64,000 nucleotides of DNA, taken from NCBI GenBank assembly GCA_963700925.1, contig OY969553.1, positions 1,178,001 to 1,242,000 on the forward strand. The letters are read 5' to 3'. This DNA is from CAWJMD01 sp963700925 (GTDB lineage: Bacteria > Actinomycetota > Actinomycetes > Actinomycetales > CAWJMD01). Positions 48,556 to 57,205 of the stretch are shown here, piece after piece; the stretch's first letter is position 1; every line of letters starts with the position of its first letter. Under the pieces are notes generated by a model. That model did no database searches. It had not been told where the DNA came from and worked only from the letters and a program-made list of their open reading frames with translations. The translations under genes were made by a program, and so were the position numbers.

Positions 48556-49817
48556 ATGACCGACCCGAACGCACCGCAGCCTCCGGACGGGCAGCAGCCC
48601 CCACCGGAGGGCGAGCCCGCCGAGGGCGCTGCCGGTCCGAACCTGCAGAAGCCCACGGAGCCGACCGGCGCGACGACCGACGCGTCGACCGACGCGACCG
48701 AGGCCATTCCTGCGCCCGGGCCGGCCTACGGCGAGACCACTCCCCTGCCGCAGTCCGGCTACGCGGCTCCCGAGCAGCCGGGGTTCTCGCAGCAGCCCGA
48801 CTACGCGCAGCCCGGCCCCGTGCAGCAAGCCGGGTCCGGAGACCAGGCCGCCTACGGTCAGCAGCCCGGCTACGCCCAGCCTCCGGGGTACGGCGACCAG
48901 GTCACCTACGGCCAGCAGCCCGGGTACGGCGACCAGGCGGCGTACGGCCAGCAGCCTGGCAGGCGACCAGGCGGCGACGGCAGCAGCCTGGGTACGGCGA
49001 CCAGGCGGCGTACGGCCAGCAGCCTGGGTACGCGCAGCAGCCTGGGTATGGCGATCAAACGCCGTACGGCCAGCAGCCCGGCTACGGAAACCAGGCCTAC
49101 GGACAGCAGCCCGCCGCGTACGGCCAGCAGCCGGCGTACGGGCAGCAGCCGGCGTACGGACAGCCGCTCTATGGCACCCCGTCGGGGCCCAGCAAGGTGC
49201 TGGGAATCCTCTCCCTGATTGCTGGCGTGCTGGCGCTGATCCTGTTCTGGGTTCCGATCTTCGGGATCTTCTGGTCGGGCTTCTTCGGGCTCGCCGCCAT
49301 CATTCTCGGCGCCATCGGCCTGGTCCAGGTCGGCAAGGGCAAGGCGAGCGGCAAGGGGCTGGCCATCTCGGGGCTGATCCTCGGCGTCGTCTCGATCATC
49401 CTGTCGATCGTCGCCACGGTCGTGTTCTGGAATGTCATCGACGACAGTGCCAGTGCACTCGGCGAGTCGCTCGAGTCGCTCGAGTCCTTCGACCCCGGCA
49501 TGAGCAGCGACATGGACCAGATCCTGGCCGAGAACCTCGACGTCACCATGGGCACGTTCGAGGTGACCGGAGACCCCAGCTTCCCCGACACGAACCTGCC
49601 CGTCACCTTCACCAACAAGGGCGACACCGAGAAGACGTTCTACGTCACCATCGAGGCGGTGGTGAACGGGTCAGTCGTCGAGTCCGACACAGCGTTCACG
49701 GAACTCATCCAGCCGGGCGCCTCCGAGGAGCACGACATGTTCCAGTTCGTCTTCGACACGGAGGCGATCCAGGGGGCTGAGTTCCGCGTCAGTGAGGTCT
49801 CCATGTACGACTTCTGA
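48556..49817 (+). pseudogene. DUF4190-type membrane protein with YGQQPGYGDQ repeats, frameshifted
   Basis: ATG 48556 follows a strong GGAGG. The first 130 or so residues are Pro/Gln-rich, then repeats of YGQQPGYGDQ. Near 48957-48990 one repeat copy has lost four bases against its neighbours, and the frame breaks. In the other frame the repeats go on (YGQQPAYGQQPAYGQPLYG) and lead into two membrane helices (LGILSLIAGVLALILFWVP; a Gly-rich turn; LILGVVSIILSIVATVVFW), the DUF4190 layout, and an extracellular C-terminal domain ending at 49817 (SEVSMYDF). Restoring four bases rejoins the frames exactly. Either real slippage or an assembly error in a repeat. Confidence 0.75.
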
Positions 49818-49833
49818 GACGCCGAGAACGACC

Positions 49834-49864
49834 GAGGGGCGCCCCGCTGTGCGGGACGCCCCTC
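49834..49864. terminator. Hairpin between the DUF4190-type gene and tRNA-Tyr
   Basis: GAGGGGCG and CGCCCCTC arms with five further inner pairs; symmetric, so it may end both the plus-strand gene (stop at 49817) and the minus-strand tRNA-Tyr transcript. Confidence 0.55.
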
Positions 49865-49869
49865 GTGCG

Positions 49870-49951
49870 TGGCAGCTGTTGGATTCGAACCAACGTAGGC
49901 TACGCCGACGGATTTACAGTCCGCTCCCATTGGCCACTCGGGCAAGCTGCC
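49870..49951 (-). tRNA. tRNA-Tyr (GTA anticodon)
   Basis: 82-base class II tRNA on the minus strand: GGCAGCT acceptor with AGCTGCC, anticodon loop CTGTAAA with GTA, long variable arm, T arm GTTGGTTCGAATCCAAC. Confidence 0.96.
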
Positions 49952-50053
49952 ATGCTCGCGGCGTCCCCGGTTCCCCGGTCGCCGACGGCGGTGGAAGGAT
50001 AGCAACAGCCGACGGCTGCTCCCAACGCCGTATCGCCGGAAGGCGCCGGACTG

Positions 50054-50091
50054 CAGACCTGAGACCGCCAGACCTGAGACCGCAGACCTGA
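50054..50091. repeat. 14/15-bp tandem repeat upstream of yajQ
   Basis: Two near-identical units (CAGACCTGAGACCGC, then the same lacking one C) and part of a third stand directly before the yajQ ribosome site (AAGGGAAG). Confidence 0.75.
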
Positions 50092-50103
50092 AGGGAAGAC
50101 GAC

Positions 50104-50595
50104 GTGGCCAACGAGTCCTCGTTCGACGTGGTGAGCAAGATCGACCGCCAGGAGGTCGACAACGCGCTGAACCAGGCCGCCAAGGAGGTCGGTCAGCGCT
50201 ACGACTTCAAGAACACCGGCGCCTCGGTGAAGTGGAGCGGCGACGCGATCGTGATCAACGCCAACTCCGAGGAGCGGGTGGCCGCGGTGCTCGACGTGCT
50301 GCAGACGAAGCTGGTCAAGCGTGGCGTGTCCCTCAAGGCGCTCGAGACGGGCGACACGAAGCAGTCAGGCAAGGAGTACGAGCAGGTCTCCACGCTGAAG
50401 GAGGGCCTCGACCAGGAGCACGCGAAGAAGGTCTCCAAGATCATCCGCGAGGAGGGTCCGAAGGGCGTCAAGGCCCAGATCCACGGTGACGAGCTACGCG
50501 TGTCGGCGAAGAGCCGAGACGACCTGCAGGACGTGATCGCGCTTCTCAAGGGCTCCGACCTCGATGTGGCGCTGCAGTTCGTGAACTACCGCTGA
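50104..50595 (+). CDS. yajQ: YajQ family nucleotide-binding protein
   Basis: 163 residues. ESSFDVVSKIDRQEVDNALNQA and YDFKNTGASVKW at the start and the C-terminal LKGSDLDVALQFVNYR are the family's hallmarks. In other bacteria YajQ binds cyclic di-GMP or phage regulators; its role here is not known. GTG start at 50104 with AAGGGAAG upstream. The last 20 bases, with the stop, are repeated at 52894, so the gene end is the insertion site of a small element and was rebuilt by it. Confidence 0.95.
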   Translation: MANESSFDVVSKIDRQEVDNALNQAAKEVGQRYDFKNTGASVKWSGDAIVINANSEERVAAVLDVLQTKLVKRGVSLKALETGDTKQSGKEYEQVSTLKEGLDQEHAKKVSKIIREEGPKGVKAQIHGDELRVSAKSRDDLQDVIALLKGSDLDVALQFVNYR

Positions 50596-50602
50596 CCGCA
50601 GC
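50578..50602. mobile_element. attL-like direct repeat at the 3' end of yajQ
   Basis: TTCGTGAACTACCGCTGACC (50578-50597) is the last part of yajQ plus two bases; after one mismatch CAGC follows. The same 20 bases recur at 52894-52913 in direct orientation. Integrase remnant stops 14 bases further on. Confidence 0.75.
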
Positions 50603-50615
50603 GCCTTTCCGCAGG

Positions 50616-50853
50616 TCAGCGCGCCTGTTCGACCTCTCGGGGCACATCGGGGGCACTCCAGGCAGCGTCGACAGCGCGCCGCGTGCGTACCTCGGAGTCG
50701 GCCATCAGGTGACCGTAGGTCGTAAAGGACGAGCGTCGCGTTCTCATGGCCCAGACGCTCAGCCACCGCAACCACGGACTCCCCCGCCGCGAGCAGGACG
50801 CTCGCGTAGTGGTGCCGATCGTCGTGGGTCGTGGTCCCCTGTCCCGGTGACAA
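50616..50853 (-). pseudogene. Tyrosine integrase C-terminal fragment, frameshifted
   Basis: On the minus strand THDDRHHYASVLLAAGESVV, then AVAERLGHENATLVL, is the end of a tyrosine recombinase with catalytic R and H (HDDRHHY for HxLRH; LGH). The frame then shifts and resumes with TTYGHLMADSEVRTRRAVDAA, holding the catalytic Tyr, to a stop at 50616. The N-terminal two thirds are missing. Clearly dead. Confidence 0.75.
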
Positions 50854-51224
50854 CGACGCCGACGGTTGAGAGCACGGTCGCGGTGCTCAGATTGCACGGC
50901 TCGACGAGCCACAGCTTCGCGATCAGCTCCGTGGACGGGCCACAACACCACAAGTCGCACTGCGCCGCGTCTCCGGCCGCCCACATCAGCCGGTCGGCTT
51001 GGTCCGGGCTGCGGTGCTCCGGCCGCAGCGTGCCTGAGGTACCCCCAAGAAGGGGCGGTCAAGACCGATCGCTTCAGTCCTGAGGAAGCCGCAGACCGCG
51101 CCGACCACTCCAACCGGACCGTGACACCGAAGCACGGCGCGTCGGCGACCCGCCGGAGCCGTCGGCCGATACCGACAGCGCCACCGCGCCGCCGGGCAGC
51201 CGCGGGCTTGGGGGCGGAGTGACC
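50854..51224. other. Non-coding or decayed DNA in the element
   Basis: No convincing gene is seen on either strand in this 371-bp stretch. Short reading frames give low-complexity, Arg/Ser-rich translations without family features. Probably decayed integrase or element DNA. Confidence 0.5.
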
Positions 51225-51692
51225 TCAGACGGGGGAGCCCTTGCGGTCATCGAAAGTGACGACCCGCTCAGGATGAAATCGGATCATGACTGGTTCCCAG
51301 GTCTTGGCAGGTCGCGCCGCGAAAGCCTGAGCGGCGTCGTGGTCCATGAAGCGACGGAAGATGTCGACGCGACGTGCCTGCGCGTCGTCCCGCTCAAGGT
51401 ACGCACGGCCATACATGACGGCGCCCACGAACTGGGGGGTGGTGACGTCGACCAGCACGGTGACGTTCGGGTCACGTTCCAGGTTGCGGACCTTGCGGGT
51501 GACCGCCTGGGTGCCCAGAAGGATGTCCGGGGCGTCATACCGAAACCACATGGGAGCCAGGTGGACGGTGCCGTCGTCGTTCAGCGTCGCGATGCGCGCG
51601 ACCTCTGCTGTGGCCAGAAGGTCCTGCAGCTCTTTGTCGGTGAGCGCGGGCGCCTGGGGGTATGTGGTGGCGCTGTGGGGGTCGGCGTTCAT
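51225..51692 (-). CDS. PPOX-class flavin/F420-dependent enzyme
   Basis: 155 residues with a split-barrel flavin-binding fold: LLATAEVARIATLNDDGTVHLAPMWFRYD, then TRKVRNLERDPNVTVLVDV and GRAYLERDD. Proteins like it bind FMN, F420 or heme and reduce or oxidise small molecules. No clear ribosome site at ATG 51692. Lies within the yajQ element. Confidence 0.8.
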   Translation of the reverse strand: MNADPHSATTYPQAPALTDKELQDLLATAEVARIATLNDDGTVHLAPMWFRYDAPDILLGTQAVTRKVRNLERDPNVTVLVDVTTPQFVGAVMYGRAYLERDDAQARRVDIFRRFMDHDAAQAFAARPAKTWEPVMIRFHPERVVTFDDRKGSPV

Positions 51693-51944
51693 TGGGTCGA
51701 GTGTCGGGTCGTGTCATGTGGCGACCGAATCGAGCGTGGTCTCGCCACTGGGGGCCCGGCTGCGGCTGCCTTCCGCGACTCTCCGGCAGTCCTCCCGTCC
51801 CGACCGGCGCTGCGAGCACGGTGGGGATGAACTCGAGCTGGATCGCGACGGCGCACGAGGACGGGTGACGTGCGGGGTTGGGACGCCGAGACAGGAGAGG
51901 CACAGCTCAGTGAGACCTCCCGCCGCTGGTGGGAGACTCTCGAA

Positions 51945-52670
51945 ATGGCGACGTTCGTGATCGTGCACGGTGGCTTTGGTGGCGGCTGGGAGTGGACACC
52001 GGTTGCCGGCCTCCTTCGCCACGCGGGCCACGACGTCATCACGCCCACATTGACGGGCATGGGCGAGCGCGAGCACCTGGGACCGGAGGTGGGAACGGCC
52101 ACTCATGTGGCGGACGTGGTGGCAGTACTCGAGTATGAGGAGCTGCATGGCGTGGTGCTGTGCGGTGCGAGCTATGGGGGCATACCCGTCACCGGCGCAG
52201 CCGATCGGGCCCATCACCGAGTCGCACAGGTGGTCTACGTTGACGCCCTCGTGCCCCGCGACGGTCAGTCAGCCCTGGATCTACTGCCTGAGGCGTTCGG
52301 TGACATGGTGCGGACCGCGGCCAACGACCGCGGCCACGGCTGGCTGCCGATCCCGCCTGAGCTGTTGCCACCAGCGGGCTTGATCCCGGAGGAGGAACGG
52401 GCCCGCTACATCCGCCGGTTGCGGCCTCATCCCGTCGCAACGTTCACCGAACCCATACACCTCCAAGGAGCGATCGAGCACCTTCCCCGCGCGTTCGTTC
52501 GCTGCACCGGTGGCGGCGGTCTCGACGACGATCCCATCGCGCCGATGGCGGCCCGCGCACAGGCCGAGCGCTGGGCATACCGCGAGCTGGCAGCTCCGCA
52601 CGACCCCCACCTGTTCGACCCCGTCGGCACCGCGACCGTCCTCCAGGAGTTGGCTGACGGGGGGGTGTGA
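51945..52670 (+). CDS. Alpha/beta hydrolase, esterase-like
   Basis: 241 residues. Oxyanion region FVIVHGGFGGGWEW, nucleophile Ser in LCGASYGGIPV, and the late His in APHDPHLFDP; the layout is that of salicylate-esterase/hydroxynitrile-lyase-like alpha/beta hydrolases. Substrate unknown. Cargo of the yajQ element, divergent from the PPOX gene across a 250-bp spacer with nothing recognisable. Confidence 0.8.
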   Translation: MATFVIVHGGFGGGWEWTPVAGLLRHAGHDVITPTLTGMGEREHLGPEVGTATHVADVVAVLEYEELHGVVLCGASYGGIPVTGAADRAHHRVAQVVYVDALVPRDGQSALDLLPEAFGDMVRTAANDRGHGWLPIPPELLPPAGLIPEEERARYIRRLRPHPVATFTEPIHLQGAIEHLPRAFVRCTGGGGLDDDPIAPMAARAQAERWAYRELAAPHDPHLFDPVGTATVLQELADGGV

Positions 52671-52893
52671 GCCGTTTCCAGCGGGGACTACCCGATGTTC
52701 GCGCCACGCCGGGAGTTGCGAGCCTGGCAACGTCCGGCAGGCCACCGGCCTAACCAGGGCCCTAAGAACAGCGGCGAGGGTACTTCCAAGGCTGGGCGGT
52801 CAAGACCCGCGAATTGGGCCACGAGGTACCGACCTACGTCGACCCGAGCGCGACGCATCCGCGCGACTCCGGCCCCGGTCCCGGTGCCTACTC
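52671..52893. other. Right end of the yajQ element, no gene seen
   Basis: Nothing recognisable between the hydrolase stop and the second direct repeat. Confidence 0.4.
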
Positions 52894-52918
52894 TTCGTGA
52901 ACTACCGCTGACCACAGC
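52894..52918. mobile_element. attR-like direct repeat
   Basis: Same 20 bases as the end of yajQ (50578-50597), then a mismatch and CAGC. In plus-strand frame it still reads FVNYR-stop, the YajQ C-terminus, although nothing upstream of it is yajQ. Marks the right boundary of the inserted DNA. The rest of the spacer to 53051 shows no gene. Confidence 0.75.
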
Positions 52919-53051
52919 TCTCAGCGCGCTGGTCGAGCGCGGGCGGGCCCGTTCGCGAGGCAGTTCTGCCATTCCGCCACGACGACGCCAGTGGCCGGAT
53001 TAGCCTGCCCCAGGCGCTGTCTGTGCCGGTCGTCTCATTGGAGGTCCGCGC

Positions 53052-53681
53052 ATGTTCCCTCGACCCCTGACCCGTCGTCGCCTCGCCGTCGCGGCGGTTG
53101 CCGCCGCGGCCGCCCTCACCCTGGTGGCATCGCCGGCCTCGGCCGCCACTGGCCCCGGAAACTCGGCCCACGTCTCCACCCGGGTGGACGACCCCGGTGA
53201 CGTACTCCGACGTGCGGGCAACGTGCACATGGTGCAAGTGGGGGTCGACGTCAACCCGGAGGGTCCCCAAGTCGGCGGCGGCGTCACCTCCTACGACTGC
53301 GAGCCGGGGCAGCTGCTGGGCGACTGTGACCGAGTCGCGTTGCACCGCCTGGTCGCGGCGGGGCCGGTCTCGGTCAGGGTCTCGGGCGATGGCAGTGCGC
53401 AGCTCACGGCCACGGTGGCGGAGGTGCGGGTCCGCGACGGCCGTCAGCTGCGCGTCTTCGACGTCGACCTGGCCGTCGGCCCGGGGAACCTGACGCTGCG
53501 GCAGAACTGCGTGTGTAGCTTCACTGGGTCCGACGGAACCACCTACACCCAGAGCATGTTCGTGAAGCAGTGGTCCGGCGCCACGGCGTCCGGCACCATC
53601 GGTGTCTTCGAGGTTGTCTCCGGACCGTCCACCACGGCCAACTCGCGCAAGTACTGGGTCAGCGCCTCCGCGCCGGTCTGA
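53052..53681 (+). CDS. Secreted protein of unknown function
   Basis: 209 residues, not recognised. A clear signal peptide (RRRLAVAAVAAAAALTLVASPASA) with an AxA cleavage site; the Arg run may allow Tat. The mature part is beta-rich with Cys residues in YDCEPGQLLGDCDRV and NCVCSF, and no membrane helix. GGAGG precedes the ATG. Confidence 0.7.
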   Translation: MFPRPLTRRRLAVAAVAAAAALTLVASPASAATGPGNSAHVSTRVDDPGDVLRRAGNVHMVQVGVDVNPEGPQVGGGVTSYDCEPGQLLGDCDRVALHRLVAAGPVSVRVSGDGSAQLTATVAEVRVRDGRQLRVFDVDLAVGPGNLTLRQNCVCSFTGSDGTTYTQSMFVKQWSGATASGTIGVFEVVSGPSTTANSRKYWVSASAPV

Positions 53682-53689
53682 GTCCGGGC

Positions 53690-53896
53690 GGGATGGTGCG
53701 CCGGGCACGTTCGTAGTGCTGTTCGAACACCCGCAGACACTGCGCCTTGTCGAACACATGCCCGTCGAGGATCCCCGGCACGATCGTGCCCAGCGCCGTC
53801 TGCATCCGCCCGAAGCCGGACTCCTCTGCCGACTGCCCGTTGCTCGTCGGTGAGTTCCTGCTGGAACCCGAGGCCGAGGTGGAACATCTTGACCAC
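53690..53896 (-). pseudogene. Possible sulfotransferase fragment
   Basis: On the minus strand VPGILDGHVFDKAQCLRVFE, then QHYERARRTIPPG, resembles the middle of Sulfotransfer-family enzymes (region before the LLVYDVxxGW motif), but neither end of such a protein is present and the frame is open for only about 60 codons. Probably a relic beside the element. Confidence 0.35.
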
Positions 53897-53916
53897 GTGC
53901 TCACGCAGACTGACGT

Positions 53917-54108
53917 CTAGCGCTGACCGCCCGGGTCACCCCGCCGCCACCGGTCTACCAGGAGACCGACGACGACCCCGATCAATGGGAGCGGAGCTGC
54001 GATGCCCCTGATCAGGTCCCCTGACGAAGCGAAGATGAGAGACAACACCAGTAGCGCTAGAGACAGGACGGATCCGACGACAAGACCAGTCCCCCAGTGG
54101 CTACGCAT
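53917..54108 (-). CDS. Small membrane protein
   Basis: 63 residues with two hydrophobic helices (GLVVGSVLSLALLVLSLIFA and IAAPLPLIGVVVGLLVD) and a basic end (RWRRGDPGGQR). ATG at 54108 with GGTGGGG upstream. Not recognised. Confidence 0.45.
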   Translation of the reverse strand: MRSHWGTGLVVGSVLSLALLVLSLIFASSGDLIRGIAAPLPLIGVVVGLLVDRWRRGDPGGQR

Positions 54109-54237
54109 AGAGACCCCACCAGAACCAGGTCTGCCCCATCGAGCCAGACTCGCACAGTGCGGTGATGGAGCCACGGTGCGCCTCGGTCTGGCACAGTTCG
54201 GCACCAGTCCGGCCGCCACTCGGCAACGAACCCTGTG

Positions 54238-55155
54238 ATGCTCAGCAGACGCCGTGCGCTCGCCGGGCTGGGCCTGCTGACGGCAGGCGCTGGAGCCGGG
54301 GCGCTCTCGGGATGCTGTGCAGGAAGGGACACCATGGCCGGCTCTCCTCGTTCGGGTCCCATCGCGTATGCGTACGGACGGGACCCGATCCAGGTCGCCG
54401 ACCTCTACCTGCCGTCGGCAGTCACCGTGCGCGGCGTCGTCGTCACGATCCACGGCGGTTTCTGGTCGTCCGACTACGACCGGACGCTCGAGGAGCCCGT
54501 GGTGGCCGATCTCGTGTCGGCCGGGTTCGCGGTCTGGAACCTCGACTATCGGTCCATCGGCAACGGGGGCGGGTGGCCCACCACGTTCCACGACGTCGCG
54601 GCGGGCCTCGACGAGCTGCTGCGAGCGTGCCGCAAGCATGGCCTGCCCTCCGGACGCGTCGCGCTCGTCGGGCACTCCGCCGGCGGCCAGCTGGCGCTCT
54701 GGGGCGCGGCACGGCACCGACTTCCCGAGGGCGCTCCCGGTGCTACGGCGGGCTCTCTGCCAGGCAGGTCACTACGCCCGGTCGCGGTCGTCAGCCAGGC
54801 CGGTGTCAACGACCTGGTCACCGCCCACCACGACCATCTCGGCAACGACGCCGTGGCGGCACTGCTCGACGTCGGCGCCGACACGGACCTGACCGACGAC
54901 TTCGTGGGAAGCCACCGGGTGACCTCACCCGCCGCGCTGGTGCCGACGGGTGTTCCGACCCTCCTGGTGACCGGTGACGCCGACGACAGGGTGCCCCCGT
55001 CACAGAGCCAGGAATACGCCCAGCGCGCCAAGGCAGCCGGCGACGCAGCCGACCTGGTGGTGATCGCCGGAGAGGGCCACTTCGAGCATCTCGACCCCAC
55101 GTCGCGGGTGTGGGCGAGCGTCCGGCACTGGTTGGACGCCCGACTCCCTCAGTGA
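54238..55155 (+). CDS. Lipoprotein alpha/beta hydrolase (carboxylesterase-like)
   Basis: 305 residues. The N-terminus has twin/triple Arg (SRRRALAGLGLL) and a lipobox ALSGC with Cys26, so a Tat-exported lipoprotein. Catalytic features: VVVTIHGGFWSSDYDR oxyanion loop, Ser in ALVGHSAGGQLAL, Asp in VTGDADDRVP, His in IAGEGHFEHLDP. Similar to kynurenine-formamidase/BD-FAE-type esterases. ATG 54238 taken; GTG three bases earlier is possible. Confidence 0.85.
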   Translation: MLSRRRALAGLGLLTAGAGAGALSGCCAGRDTMAGSPRSGPIAYAYGRDPIQVADLYLPSAVTVRGVVVTIHGGFWSSDYDRTLEEPVVADLVSAGFAVWNLDYRSIGNGGGWPTTFHDVAAGLDELLRACRKHGLPSGRVALVGHSAGGQLALWGAARHRLPEGAPGATAGSLPGRSLRPVAVVSQAGVNDLVTAHHDHLGNDAVAALLDVGADTDLTDDFVGSHRVTSPAALVPTGVPTLLVTGDADDRVPPSQSQEYAQRAKAAGDAADLVVIAGEGHFEHLDPTSRVWASVRHWLDARLPQ

Positions 55156-55568
55156 TCAGGTCCCGCCGGCAGCGGCAGGTCGGCTGGCACGATCTCGCGC
55201 CCCAGCGGTGTCAGCGACACCGCGACCAGCTTGAAGCACGCGATCCCCATCGGGATGCCGATCAGCGTCAGGCAGAACGCGACCCCAGACACGATGTGCC
55301 CCAAGGCCAGCCACCAGCCGAACAGCACGATCCACACGACGTTGCCGACGCCTGACGCCAGACCGGCGTCTCCGCGCCGCACCAGCCGTCGTCCGAATGG
55401 CCAGAGGCAGTAGCTGGCCATGCGGAACGCCGCGACCCCGAAGGGGATCGTGACGACCAGCAGGCAGGCGACCACTCCGGCAACGACGTAGCCGACCGCC
55501 ATCCAGAAGCCGGTCACGACCAGCCAGACCACGTTCAGGACGACGGCCAGGGGTCCCGTAGGGCTCAT
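55149..55568 (-). CDS. YccF-domain membrane protein
   Basis: 139 residues, with two copies of the YccF unit (LNVVWLVVTGFWMAVGYVVAG with TIPFGVAAFRMASYCLWPFGR; GNVVWIVLFGWWLALGHIVSG with LIGIPMGIACFKLVAVSLTPLG). About four membrane segments. Function unknown across the family. Tail-to-tail 7-bp overlap with the hydrolase gene. Confidence 0.85.
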   Translation of the reverse strand: MSPTGPLAVVLNVVWLVVTGFWMAVGYVVAGVVACLLVVTIPFGVAAFRMASYCLWPFGRRLVRRGDAGLASGVGNVVWIVLFGWWLALGHIVSGVAFCLTLIGIPMGIACFKLVAVSLTPLGREIVPADLPLPAGPDH

Positions 55569-55637
55569 GCACTGCGAACGGCTCCGCGGCGCCGACCGTT
55601 CCGCGCCGTCTCCTGCCGTCTCGGGCAGAATGCCGAG

Positions 55638-55988
55638 ATGCCGTCCTACTCGGTCAACGCGGCCGGCGTGGCCCACGCCCGCCGGCTCATCGAGGCCCGC
55701 CAGTACGTGCTGAACAGCGACTGGGGAGAGGTCCAGCCCCGTGCCGACGCCGAGAACGCCTACCTGGAGACGCACTCCTGGGAGGAGTACGGGCAGTGGC
55801 ACCTCGGCCTCACCGACGGTGCGAACGACGAGACCAAGGCGCGCTTTGCCTTCGTCTTCGGCGACCTTCGCCGTGTTCACCGGACGGGTCTGATCGCCTG
55901 CGTGTACCGCGCTTCGGAGTGGCGACACAAGGACGTCGAGCTCGCCGCGCACGACCTCCTGCAGGAGCTGGACGCCAAGAGCTCCTAG
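55638..55988 (+). CDS. Conserved actinobacterial protein of unknown function
   Basis: 116 residues. HARRLIEARQYVLNSDWGEV, HSWEEYGQWHLGLTDGANDE and RRVHRTGLIACVYRASEWRH are strongly conserved in related proteins of Streptomyces and its relatives, often next to sulfur-assimilation genes. No signal, no membrane helix, no known motif. Its end overlaps the convergent siroheme gene by four bases. Confidence 0.7.
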   Translation: MPSYSVNAAGVAHARRLIEARQYVLNSDWGEVQPRADAENAYLETHSWEEYGQWHLGLTDGANDETKARFAFVFGDLRRVHRTGLIACVYRASEWRHKDVELAAHDLLQELDAKSS

Positions 55989-57205
55989 CCCGGCCAGGAC
56001 GGTGACAGCGTCACCACGTCACCGACGACGACCACGGCCGGCGGCTGAATGCCGACGGCATCGGCAACGTCGGCGATCCTCTCCAGGGTGCCGACAGTGA
56101 CCCGCTGGCCAGGGCCGTAGCCGTCCTCGATCACGGCCACTGGGCAGTCGGGCTTGCGCCCGGCGTCGACCAGCGCGGCGGCGTTGCGGCGCAGGCCGGC
56201 GACACCCATCAGGAGAACCAGCGTGTGGTCGGAACCCGTTGGCAACGAGGCGATCTCGTCATGGCCGGTCAGCACGGTGAAGCCGCGGGACAGCCCTCGG
56301 TGAGTGACCGGGATGCCTGCGGCTGCAGGCACCGAGACGGCGCTGGTGACGCCCGGCACGACCTCGACGGCGAGCCCGGCGGCCTCGCAGGCCTGGCGCT
56401 CCTCGCTGCCTCGGCCCAGCACGTACGGGTCGCCCCCCTTGAGCCGCACCACTCCTCGTCCCGCCAGCGCGTGCCGCACGAGCTCGGCGTTGATCTCGTG
56501 CTGCGGCCAGGGATGGTGCCCCGGCGTCTTGCCGACGTCGACCACCTCGACGGCCGGGTCGAGCTCGTCGAGGACCTGCCGCGGGCCGAGCCGGTCGGTG
56601 ACGACGACGTCCGCCGCAGCGAGCAGCTCCCGGGCGCGCGTCGTCAGCAGGCCGACGTCGCCAGGCCCTCCCCCAACCAGCGCAACCCAACCGGCGCCCG
56701 GACGTGGGCGACGCCGGCGCAGGGGCAGGCGCCCGCCCGCCAGCGCAGCCCGCAGCAAGGACACAGCCGCGTCGCGCAGCGCCACGGCACGGCGCGGGTC
56801 GCCCCCGGCACTCACTGCCAGCGTGAGTGGTCCGTCGGGCGTCTGCACGCGCGCTGTCGCCGGCACCTGGGCCGCCGAGCGGCGGGCGTCGCCGGCGTCG
56901 ACGCACCAGATGCCCAGGGCCTCGGCGTCGCGCGACACGCGGCGGTCCACGTCGGCGTCACCGGTCGCGGTGTGCACGAGCCAGGCACCGGCCAGGTCCT
57001 CCGGCCCGAAGTAGCCACGTCGGTCCCACGCCACGGATCCGGCGGCGGCCATGTCGGACAGGTCCTCGCACAGCCAGGGCGCGACGACCCGCACGATCGC
57101 GCCCGCGTCGACCAGGCCTTCGACTCGGCGCGCAGCGACCGGCCCGCCCCCGACGACGACCGCGGCTCGGCCGCCGACGTCGAGGAGGAGCGGATAGCCG
57201 GTCAT
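55985..57205 (-). CDS. cysG: Siroheme synthesis fusion: precorrin-2 dehydrogenase plus uroporphyrinogen-III methyltransferase
   Basis: 406 residues. N-terminal SirC/Met8-like NAD-binding domain (LLLDVGGRAAVVVGGGPVAARRVEGL), a Met8 C-terminal linker, then a SUMT domain (VALVGGGPGDVGLLTTRARELLAAADVVVTDRL; RLKGGDPYVLGRGSEE; VVPGVTSAVSVPAAAGIPVTHRG). Makes sirohydrochlorin, the precursor of siroheme for the sulfite reductase two genes upstream and NirB. Chelation may fall to CbiX, which is frameshifted at 42.6 kb, or to the SirC domain. ATG 57205 overlaps the cysH stop (TGATG). Confidence 0.92.
   Translation of the reverse strand: MTGYPLLLDVGGRAAVVVGGGPVAARRVEGLVDAGAIVRVVAPWLCEDLSDMAAAGSVAWDRRGYFGPEDLAGAWLVHTATGDADVDRRVSRDAEALGIWCVDAGDARRSAAQVPATARVQTPDGPLTLAVSAGGDPRRAVALRDAAVSLLRAALAGGRLPLRRRRPRPGAGWVALVGGGPGDVGLLTTRARELLAAADVVVTDRLGPRQVLDELDPAVEVVDVGKTPGHHPWPQHEINAELVRHALAGRGVVRLKGGDPYVLGRGSEERQACEAAGLAVEVVPGVTSAVSVPAAAGIPVTHRGLSRGFTVLTGHDEIASLPTGSDHTLVLLMGVAGLRRNAAALVDAGRKPDCPVAVIEDGYGPGQRVTVGTLERIADVADAVGIQPPAVVVVGDVVTLSPSWPG

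Larger units (their letters stand above)
50603..52893. mobile_element. Remnant of an integrative element inserted at yajQ
   Basis: About 2.3 kb between two direct repeats of the yajQ 3' end. It holds an integrase fragment next to one end, a PPOX-fold gene and an alpha/beta hydrolase gene. No replication or transfer genes are seen, so it is either a decayed island or a small passenger cassette. Confidence 0.6.
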
